Below are positions 1 to 5,566 of a DNA stretch of 16,056 nucleotides, in pieces (positions within the stretch are counted from its first letter, which is position 1; each line of letters starts with the position of its first letter). Location of the stretch: positions 1 through 16,056 of the forward strand of contig CAYLZW010000115.1 of assembly GCA_964388085.1 (NCBI GenBank), given 5' to 3'. Source of the DNA: CAYLZW01 sp964388085 (GTDB lineage Bacteria > Myxococcota > UBA727 > CAYLZW01). The translations under genes and the position numbers were made by a program. The notes under the pieces are model-generated. The model was not told the DNA's origin. It saw only the letters and a program-made list of their open reading frames with translations, and did not search any database.

Positions 1-539
1 GATAGCTTCTCCTGCGAGACGCAATGCTCCTCGGCCGCGACGATGTAGGCCGCGAGCACCGGCAGCACGGCGCCGTTCATGGTCATGGACACGCTCATGC
101 GATCGAGCGGGATGCCGTCGAACAGGAGCTTCATGTCCTCGACGCTGTCGATGGCGACGCCCGCCTGCCCGACGTCACCGGACACGCGCGGGTGGTCCGA
201 GTCGTAGCCCCGGTGCGTCGCGAGATCGAACGCGACCGAGAGGCCCTTCTGCCCGGCCTCGAGGCAGCGCCGGTAGAACGCGTTCGACTCCTTCGCCGTC
301 GAGAAGCCGGCGTACTGCCGAATGGTCCACGGGCGGTGCGCGTACATGGTCGCGCGCGGTCCCCGCACGAAGGGCGCGAGGCCGGGCAGCGACGAGAGCT
401 GCGCGTCGAGGCCGGCGGTGTCCTCCTGCGTATAGAGCGGCTTCACGGCGATGCCCTCGGGCGTCTGCCAGGTGAGGCCGTCGAGCGCGGCGCCCTTCAG
501 CTCTTTGTCGGCGAGCTTCTTCCAGTCATCGAGGCTCAC
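1..539 (-). CDS. Methylmalonyl-CoA mutase, large (catalytic) subunit, N-terminal part, cut by window edge
   Basis: This is the first 179 codons of the adenosylcobalamin-dependent mutase that interconverts (R)-methylmalonyl-CoA and succinyl-CoA in cytoplasmic propionate, odd-chain and branched-chain metabolism. The translation follows the ScpA/MutB N-terminus almost residue for residue: DDWKKLADKELKG, then TPEGIAVKPLYT, the CoA-channel stretch PFVRGPRATMYAHRPWTIRQ, then AGFSTAKESNAFYRR, GLSVAFDLATHRGYDSDHPR and VAIDSVEDMKLLFDGIPLD. The C-terminal part of the barrel and any B12 domain lie beyond base 1. The start is GTG at 539: an in-frame stop (552-554) lies just upstream, and AAGGGA (552-547) sits 7 nt before the GTG. 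The ATG at 547 reads only three codons before a stop. The gap to the upstream aldehyde dehydrogenase stop is 4 nt, so the two are probably co-transcribed and translationally coupled. Family is certain; single-chain versus two-subunit type cannot be decided here. Confidence 0.95.
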   Translation of the reverse strand, partial: MSLDDWKKLADKELKGAALDGLTWQTPEGIAVKPLYTQEDTAGLDAQLSSLPGLAPFVRGPRATMYAHRPWTIRQYAGFSTAKESNAFYRRCLEAGQKGLSVAFDLATHRGYDSDHPRVSGDVGQAGVAIDSVEDMKLLFDGIPLDRMSVSMTMNGAVLPVLAAYIVAAEEHCVSQEKL

Positions 540-543
540 GGCG

Positions 544-2244
544 TCATCCCTTCATGAGCGCGGGCAGGATGGTGGCGAGGCGCAGCGGCGAGTAGCTCGC
601 CTCCAGGCGCAACAGGCCCTTGCCCACGTCGAGCAGGTTCTTGTGATCGGAGAACCACGGCGGCGTCACCGGCAGCCGCACGGGCGAGCGCACCACGGAC
701 TTCTGCGGGTGATCGAGCAGCGCGGTGTTGTGCACGACGCCGCGACCCGAGCGGATGTCCTCGTCGCTGTGCCCCGGGAACGCGCCCCACGTCGGGTTCA
801 TGAAGCCGAAGATGGCGCCCGGCCAGACGTTCACGCCGATGCAGCCATAACGCAGCTCCTCGATGGCCTTGTCGAGGGCCTCCGCGTGGCGCCTCTCGGT
901 GGCACCGTCGGTGAGCAGCAGGCAGGCGAGCGTGCCCCACACGTCGTCGTTGGCGAACGGCACCGCCTTGGCGAGGAATTCTTCGCTCGTCGTGGCGGGC
1001 AGGTTCACCTCGGCGAGCACGCCGCAGAAGGCCTCGTGCCGCAGCGCGTGCTGCTCTTTGTTCGCCTCCACGTCGGGGAAGTACGTCCAGGGCACGACGC
1101 CATCCGCCGCCGCGCTCAGCACCTCGCCCGTCGGGTACGCGCTCATGAAGCCCTGCCAGCGCGCCTCGGCGCCCGGGTAGTAGGCCTTGCGCGACGGCAG
1201 CGCGCGCAGCTTCTCTTTGACGAGGGAGACGAAGGCGTCGCGCCGATCCCAGCCATCGGCGAGCACGAGCACCTTGCCGGCCACGCAGTCGAAGCTCGCG
1301 TTGTGCGTGACGGCGGCGGCGACGTGGCGCGCGTGCGTGTCCATGTCGCTCGCGCTCCAGTCGCCTGGGACGACGAGGATGGGCGTCACGTTGCCGAGCT
1401 CGGACGTGAACGGCTTGTCGACGCGCTTTTTGTTGGCGGCCTTGTTGGCGGCCTGCTCCTCGGGCGTGTCCCCCCACACGATGGCGTCGTAGGTGTTGGT
1501 GGAGCCGGTGATGTGCAGCGCGTCGACGAGCGCGTGCGTGGTCAGGTACTTGCCCTGCTCGACGCCGCCATAGACCACCGCGAGGTAGCCCTCGTCGATG
1601 AGCGGCTGAAAGAGGCGCTCGAGGAAGGGCCCGCCGAACTCGTTCACCGGGTTCATCTTGAGGACGACGACCTGGTCCTCCACGAAGAGCTTGTAGAGGA
1701 CGTCGGTGGGCGCGATGGAGGGGATGTTGCCCGCGCCGAGCACGAGGCAGACGCGCGCGGGATCGGGGTGGTTCTCGCGGTAGATGCGCCCTTGCGTCGG
1801 GTCGGCGCCGGGCTCGAGCCACACCTCGGCGGTGATGCGCGCGAACAGCAGCGCGTCGGTCAGTCCGGAGGGCAACACCTTGGCGACGACCTGTCCGTTG
1901 CGCCGCACCTTCGTCGAGACCTTCGGCCGCGCGCCGCGCTCGAGCGCCTCGCGCGTCTGGCGCAGGCCGCGCGCGGTGATGACGGCGCTCGCGATCAGCC
2001 CTTCGCCGGCGCCGTTCTCGCTCGGCAGAAAGCCACCCGCTCGCGCGCAGGCCATGCCCCAGGGCAGCGCGACGTCGTCGAGCCGCGCCTCGATCCGCCG
2101 GAGGAGGCGCACGCGCTCCTGCACGGAGACGCGCAGCCACGCCTCCTTGCGGGACGACAGCCGCTCGAGCTTCTGGTCGATGACGTCGAGTGGCGTCGCG
2201 GGCACGCCGGCGGGGGGATCGGGGAAGCGAGTTGCCATTGGCAT
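544..2244 (-). CDS. Divergent aldehyde dehydrogenase family protein (NAD(P)-dependent)
   Basis: A 566-residue protein of the aldehyde dehydrogenase superfamily, which oxidises an aldehyde (or reduces an acyl-CoA) through a thiohemiacetal on a catalytic Cys. Visible elements in order: the Rossmann stretch VCLVLGAGNIPSIAPTDVLYK (about 165-185), VVLKMNPVNE with the cofactor-binding Lys (196), HITGSTNT for the usual GSTxxG (244-251), Glu282 in ELGNVTP (usually ELGG), and the nucleophile Cys320 in NASFDC (usually NxGQxC). The Glu-Cys distance of 38 is close to the normal 34. An EAFCGVL segment stands for the ExFGPV motif. The chain is longer than the common 480-500 residues because of an N-terminal helical extension of about 100. 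The altered motifs mean substrate cannot be assigned. It starts at ATG 2244; a second Met two codons later is equally possible. It lies 25 nt after the lipoprotein gene and 4 nt before the mutase gene, so a role with CoA-linked aldehydes is plausible but inferred. Confidence 0.85.
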   Translation of the reverse strand: MPMATRFPDPPAGVPATPLDVIDQKLERLSSRKEAWLRVSVQERVRLLRRIEARLDDVALPWGMACARAGGFLPSENGAGEGLIASAVITARGLRQTREALERGARPKVSTKVRRNGQVVAKVLPSGLTDALLFARITAEVWLEPGADPTQGRIYRENHPDPARVCLVLGAGNIPSIAPTDVLYKLFVEDQVVVLKMNPVNEFGGPFLERLFQPLIDEGYLAVVYGGVEQGKYLTTHALVDALHITGSTNTYDAIVWGDTPEEQAANKAANKKRVDKPFTSELGNVTPILVVPGDWSASDMDTHARHVAAAVTHNASFDCVAGKVLVLADGWDRRDAFVSLVKEKLRALPSRKAYYPGAEARWQGFMSAYPTGEVLSAAADGVVPWTYFPDVEANKEQHALRHEAFCGVLAEVNLPATTSEEFLAKAVPFANDDVWGTLACLLLTDGATERRHAEALDKAIEELRYGCIGVNVWPGAIFGFMNPTWGAFPGHSDEDIRSGRGVVHNTALLDHPQKSVVRSPVRLPVTPPWFSDHKNLLDVGKGLLRLEASYSPLRLATILPALMKG

Positions 2245-2269
2245 CTCGCGTAGCCCACGGAGGCCGACC

Positions 2270-3205
2270 TCAAAAGGCCGCGCCGCCGGGAGGCGTGCCG
2301 GCAGGGGAGCCTCCGCCTTGGCTCTCGTCGGCGGGGTCGAGGATCGGCGGCGGTGGCGGCGTGCCCGCGGGATCCGCCGGCGCCGTGGCCGGCGACGACG
2401 CCGGGGGCGCCGGGGACGCGGGCGATGTTCGCGGCGACGATGTGCTCGGCGGCGGCGGCGCGGGCCGCGCGGGGGGCGTGGGCGCGAGGGAGGGGCCGGC
2501 CGCGAGCGCGGCCTGGATGTCCCGCGCGTGCTGCACGAGCGCGCGCTGGTAGAGGTTCGACCAGCGCGTCTCCTCGCTGCCGGAGATGAGGTACGCCGCC
2601 AGGGTCTGGCCGGCGTTCAGCAGGAGCCCGCCGACGAGGCCGCCGATCAAGCAACCGCAGGCCAGGCCGGGGCTCAGCACGATGCCGAGCAGGGGGGCTC
2701 CCATGAAGACGAACAGCGTGCCGATGGCCACCCCGACGTCGAGCACCGAGCCCGTGAACATCAAGCCGTGCAGCAGGAAGTACTCGATGACGTCGTCGAT
2801 GTTCTCCGTCACCGGCTTCGACTTCACCACGCGCCCGGACGGCAGCATGGTCGTCAGCTCGATGGTCATCTCCTTCCAGGTGCCGATCTGGATGGCGCTG
2901 GGGCTCGCGAGATCGAAGACGACGATGGTCTGCACGGGCGGCACGGTGTCCGGCGTGCGCAGGATCTCGTTCAGCGTCGTCGCCGTGTAGTTCTGCACCT
3001 CGCGCTGCCACGCGCGCGAGTTGGCGAGCGGCATGCCGGGCTCGCGCAGCTGCACGTACTCGCCGTCGAAGCGGAACCGCGAGACCTCGCCGATCTGCTG
3101 CAGCGGATCGCTCGGCCGGGTCGGCTTGATGACGGTGCTACACGCGCTCGACAGCGTCGCGAGCAGCAGCACGAGCAGGAGCGGGAGTACCCGATGCGCT
3201 TGCAT
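2270..3205 (-). CDS. Predicted lipoprotein with hydrophobic hairpin and Pro-rich tail, function unknown
   Basis: A 311-residue protein that I do not recognise. It begins with a clear lipoprotein signal peptide: MQAHR, a Leu-rich core, then LSSAC, so Cys22 should be lipidated after signal peptidase II cleavage. Residues 40-140 look like a small mixed alpha/beta domain (VQTIVVFDLASPSAIQIGTW, then a stretch ending PSGRVVKSKPVTENIDDVIEYF). Residues 150-207 are almost wholly hydrophobic and Gly-rich, enough for two membrane-spanning helices, which is odd for a lipoprotein. Residues 241-311 are low-complexity Pro/Ala/Ser/Thr, probably a disordered spacer. The ATG at 3205 lacks an obvious Shine-Dalgarno, but the signal peptide directly after it supports the choice. 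Genes downstream (aldehyde dehydrogenase, mutase) follow at short distance. It could be an envelope-anchored protein of a myxobacterium-specific family; no function is claimed. Confidence 0.8.
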   Translation of the reverse strand: MQAHRVLPLLLVLLLATLSSACSTVIKPTRPSDPLQQIGEVSRFRFDGEYVQLREPGMPLANSRAWQREVQNYTATTLNEILRTPDTVPPVQTIVVFDLASPSAIQIGTWKEMTIELTTMLPSGRVVKSKPVTENIDDVIEYFLLHGLMFTGSVLDVGVAIGTLFVFMGAPLLGIVLSPGLACGCLIGGLVGGLLLNAGQTLAAYLISGSEETRWSNLYQRALVQHARDIQAALAAGPSLAPTPPARPAPPPPSTSSPRTSPASPAPPASSPATAPADPAGTPPPPPILDPADESQGGGSPAGTPPGGAAF

Positions 3206-3241
3206 CGCTGGGCACTGTACTCGTCAGGCCGCGCCCGTGCA

Positions 3242-3274
3242 GCAGGAAGGCTTTGCAGGGCGAAGCCCTCCTGC
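3242..3274 (-). terminator. Hairpin after rnk
   Basis: GCAGGAAGGCTT (3242-3253) pairs with AAGCCCTCCTGC (3263-3274) over 12 positions with one mismatch and a 9-nt loop. It begins 11 nt after the rnk stop codon and lies before the lipoprotein start, so it is placed to end rnk transcription or to process the transcript. There is no T-run after it on the minus strand, so intrinsic termination is uncertain. Confidence 0.5.
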
Positions 3275-3284
3275 GCGTTCTCCC

Positions 3285-3770
3285 TCAACCAGCGGCGCCG
3301 TCTTGCGCCGTGGCCAGCTCGGCCTCGGCGTCCGCCTCCGGCTGATACGAGACCTCGACGATGCGGAAGCGCGCGCTGCGCCCGCCGGGCAGGTCCCAGT
3401 CGATCTCGTCGCCGACGCGCAGGCCAAGCACGGCGGAGCCCATGGGCGCGAGCACGGAGACCCGGCCGGTGTCGCTGTCCGCCTCCTGCGGATAGACCAG
3501 CGTGATGGCCCGGCGGCCGCCGTTCTTGACGTCCTCGACGACGAGGCGCGAGCTCATGGTGACGATGTCGGGCGCGATCTCCGCCGCCGGCACGACGGTG
3601 GCGCGCGAGAGCTCGGCCTCGAGGCGGTCCGCCTGCTCGGCGAGGCGCCCGTCGCTGAACGTCTCCACGCAGCGGCTCAGGCGCTCGAGGTCCTTGTCCG
3701 TGACCGTGATGGACGGCAACGGGGACACGGTCTCCTTCGTCATCGTGGAGCGCTGCGGGACTGGGGTCAT
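3285..3770 (-). CDS. rnk: Rnk / GreA-C-terminal-like transcription regulator
   Basis: A 161-residue protein of the Rnk family (regulator of nucleoside diphosphate kinase). Rnk proteins bind RNA polymerase through the same C-terminal fold as GreA/GreB, but their short N-terminal coiled coil lacks the tip needed to stimulate transcript cleavage. Residues about 20-60 are a short charged helix pair (KDLERLSRCVETFSDGRL, then EQADRLEAELSRA). Residues 68-150 are the conserved domain: DIVTMSSRLVVEDV, RAITLVYPQEAD, VSVLAPMGSAVLGLRVGD and IDWDLPGG, ending in IVEVSYQPEA, which closely follow enterobacterial Rnk. The start is ATG 3770, with AGGTG (3780-3776) 5 nt upstream; an internal Met at residue 10 is less likely. 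The gene stands alone between a long 5' non-coding stretch and a downstream hairpin. Expected role: a cytoplasmic modulator of RNA polymerase. Confidence in the family is high. Confidence 0.88.
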   Translation of the reverse strand: MTPVPQRSTMTKETVSPLPSITVTDKDLERLSRCVETFSDGRLAEQADRLEAELSRATVVPAAEIAPDIVTMSSRLVVEDVKNGGRRAITLVYPQEADSDTGRVSVLAPMGSAVLGLRVGDEIDWDLPGGRSARFRIVEVSYQPEADAEAELATAQDGAAG

Positions 3771-3974
3771 CTCATCACCTCGGGGAGCGGGCGTTCCGCT
3801 CGGTGCGACGCCGGTCGGCGTCTCGTGCGTCTGGGCTCGGCGCCTGACCCCGTCAGGCGGCCGTCGAACTCTGAAAACAACAAGGGGCGAAAGGGCAACG
3901 ACAGCCGCTGGTTTCGAGCACCGGGGGCGGTCGCGGACTCTGAAGACCTCGAAAGAGGCCGCGCGTTGCGCTCA

Positions 3975-4021
3975 GGCCCCGGGGTACACCGTGAGTCGGT
4001 GTAGCGCCCCGAGGCGGGGCC
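3975..4021. other. Extended inverted repeat, possible structured RNA leader
   Basis: A three-part nested dyad: GGCCCC (3975-3980) with GGGGCC (4016-4021), GGGG (3981-3984) with CCCC (4007-4010), and a perfect 7-bp stem TACACCG/CGGTGTA (3985-3991 with 3997-4003) closing a TGAGT loop. An alternative hairpin GCCCCG-AGG-CGGGGC competes with the outer stems, so two exclusive folds are possible. It would lie in the 5' leader of rnk if transcription starts near 4146. No known riboswitch is recognised. Confidence 0.4.
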
Positions 4022-4152
4022 GACGCGTCGCGGTGGCACGTCCATGGACGAGCGAGACGCGGCGCGCGGCTGGGATCAGCAAGGGAGCGAACGCCAGCAT
4101 GTCTACGCTTGCTCCTCGTCGATGCAAAAGACGGAACCCGACCCCTGCACAT

Positions 4153-4180
4153 AGTCTAGCCCCCTTTCCGCCCGGGGCAA
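4153..4180 (-). promoter_or_regulatory. Possible sigma-70-type promoter reading toward rnk
   Basis: On the minus strand TTGCCC (4180-4175) is followed after 16 nt by TAGACT (4158-4153); each hexamer matches the housekeeping consensus at four of six positions. It would give rnk a leader of roughly 375 nt containing the inverted repeat at 3975-4021. This rests on consensus matching alone. Confidence 0.28.
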
Positions 4181-4488
4181 GCCCCCCAGCGCGCGGGCCC
4201 GCTATGGCTTTCGCGACCCGGCGCGTTACCTTGCTTGCATGCAGCGCCCGCACTCCTTCGCGCCCTATCGCCGCCTCGTCCGGCTGGTGAGCGGCCGAGC
4301 GTCCGCCGCACGCACACATCGCCTCGCGGTAGGCGTGGGCTCGGCCCACCCGCGCTGAGGCGCTCCCCCTGTCCTCCCACCATAGCCACAAGCACCTCCT
4401 CCCACCGCGGTGACGCGGGGCCTGCCGGACGTGCTCCGCGGTTTCCCTGCGTCGCAGCGACGTCAGAGCCCGCGACGCGAAGGACCTC

Positions 4489-5514
4489 GTGTTCGAACAG
4501 CTCTTCTCGATGTTCTCGACCGACCTCGCCATCGATCTCGGCACCGCCAACACGCTCGTGCACGTGCGCGGCAAGGGCGTCGTGCTCGATGAGCCCTCCG
4601 TGGTCGCGGTCAGCAAGAACGGCTCGAACACGCGCGTGCTCGCCGTCGGCCACGACGCGAAGGCGATGCTGGGCAAGACGCCGGGCAACATCGCCGCCAT
4701 CCGCCCCATGCGCGACGGCGTCATCGCCGACTTCACCGTGACCGAGGCGATGATCCGCTCGTTCATCGAGAAGGCGAGCGAGCGGCGCTACTTCAACAGC
4801 AGCCGCCTGCTCATCTCCGTGCCGGCGGGCATCACCTCCATCGAGCAGCGCGCGGTGCGCGAGGCGGCCATCGGCGCGGGCGTGCGCGAGGTGCACCTCA
4901 TCGAGCAGCCCATGGCGGCCGCCGTCGGCGCCGGCCTACCGGTCCACGACGCGCGCGGCTGCATGATCGTGGACATCGGCGGCGGCACCACCGACGTCGC
5001 CGTCATCTCGCTCGGCAGCCTGGTGGCCTCGCAGACCTTGCGCGTGGCGGGCGACAAGCTCGACGACGCCGTCGTCAACTATGTGCGCAAGCGGCACAGC
5101 ATGCTGATCGGCGAGCGCTCGGCCGAGCAGATCAAGCTGAAGGTCGGCTCCGCCTCCCCGCTCGACGACGAGCTCGAGCTCGCGGTGAACGGGCGCGATC
5201 TGGTCTCGGGCGTGCCGCGCTCGGTCACCGTCACCTCGTCCGAGATCCGCGAGGCCATGCAGGACTGCATCGGCCAGATCTTCAGCGCCGTGAAGGCCAC
5301 CCTCGAGAAGACGCCGCCCGAGCTGTCGGCGGACATCATCGATCGCGGCATCGTGCTGCTCGGCGGCGGCGCCATGATCCGAAACCTCGCCCACTCCCTC
5401 TCGCTGGACTGCGGCCTGCCCGTCGTCGTCGCGGACAACGCCCTGCACGCGGTCGTCGACGGCGTCGGCACCGTGCTCGAGGACCTGGCGAAGTACCGCC
5501 GCCTCTTGCTTTAG
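4489..5514 (+). CDS. mreB: Rod-shape-determining actin homologue MreB
   Basis: A 341-residue bacterial actin that polymerises with ATP beneath the inner membrane and guides the elongation peptidoglycan machinery. It has the normal MreB length. The phosphate-1 loop is AIDLGTANTLV (about 14-24); EPSVVAV follows, then PMAAAVGAGLPV, the phosphate-2 loop VDIGGGTTDVAVISLG (about 160-175), RVAGDKLDDAVVNYVR, IGERSAEQIKLKVGSA, TPPELSADIIDRGIVLLGGGA (the adenosine loop) and a typical C-terminus. The start is GTG 4489: it restores the family N-terminus (MFxxLFxxFSxDLAIDLGT), and GAAGGA lies 4 nt upstream; the ATG seven codons later would remove the membrane-binding start. There is no mreC, mreD, pbp2 or rodA next to it: a convergent gene follows, so this is a solitary copy. 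It may be one of several paralogues. Confidence 0.95.
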   Translation: MFEQLFSMFSTDLAIDLGTANTLVHVRGKGVVLDEPSVVAVSKNGSNTRVLAVGHDAKAMLGKTPGNIAAIRPMRDGVIADFTVTEAMIRSFIEKASERRYFNSSRLLISVPAGITSIEQRAVREAAIGAGVREVHLIEQPMAAAVGAGLPVHDARGCMIVDIGGGTTDVAVISLGSLVASQTLRVAGDKLDDAVVNYVRKRHSMLIGERSAEQIKLKVGSASPLDDELELAVNGRDLVSGVPRSVTVTSSEIREAMQDCIGQIFSAVKATLEKTPPELSADIIDRGIVLLGGGAMIRNLAHSLSLDCGLPVVVADNALHAVVDGVGTVLEDLAKYRRLLL

Positions 5515-5566
5515 AGCACCAGAGCACGGAACCGCTCGCCCTTCGCGCAAGCTGAGCGGTGCTCTA
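5512..5566. terminator. Bidirectional terminator-like inverted repeat shared by two convergent genes
   Basis: TAGAGCACC (5512-5520) and GGTGCTCTA (5558-5566) are a perfect 9-bp inverted repeat. Its outer ends are the stop codons of mreB (TAG, 5512-5514) and of the convergent repeat-protein gene (TAG read on the minus strand, 5566-5564). A second copy of AGAGCAC at 5521 can pair with the same right arm and, with CCGCTC/GAGCGG, gives an alternative longer stem. T-runs are lacking, so Rho-independent action is not proven. Confidence 0.5.

Larger units (their letters stand above)
3771..4488. other. Gene-free intergenic stretch between rnk and mreB
   Basis: About 720 bp separate the divergently read rnk and mreB. 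Open frames exist on both strands but their translations are Arg/Pro/Ser-rich, match no family I know and have no ribosome binding site. The stretch holds the inverted repeat at 3975-4021, a possible leftward promoter near 4153-4180 and a short dyad (CGTCG-CAG-CGACG) shortly upstream of mreB. The mreB promoter itself could not be recognised. The length suggests long 5' leaders or regulatory RNA rather than a missed protein. Confidence 0.5.

Noticed and set aside
451..2253. A 600-codon plus-strand open frame opposite the aldehyde dehydrogenase
   Set aside because: The minus strand has a clear enzyme family over the same bases; the plus-strand translation is Arg/Val/His-rich noise without motifs.
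3767..4152. Overlapping short open frames in the rnk-mreB interval
   Set aside because: Arg/Pro/Ser-rich, no ribosome binding sites, mutually overlapping, and no recognisable domain.
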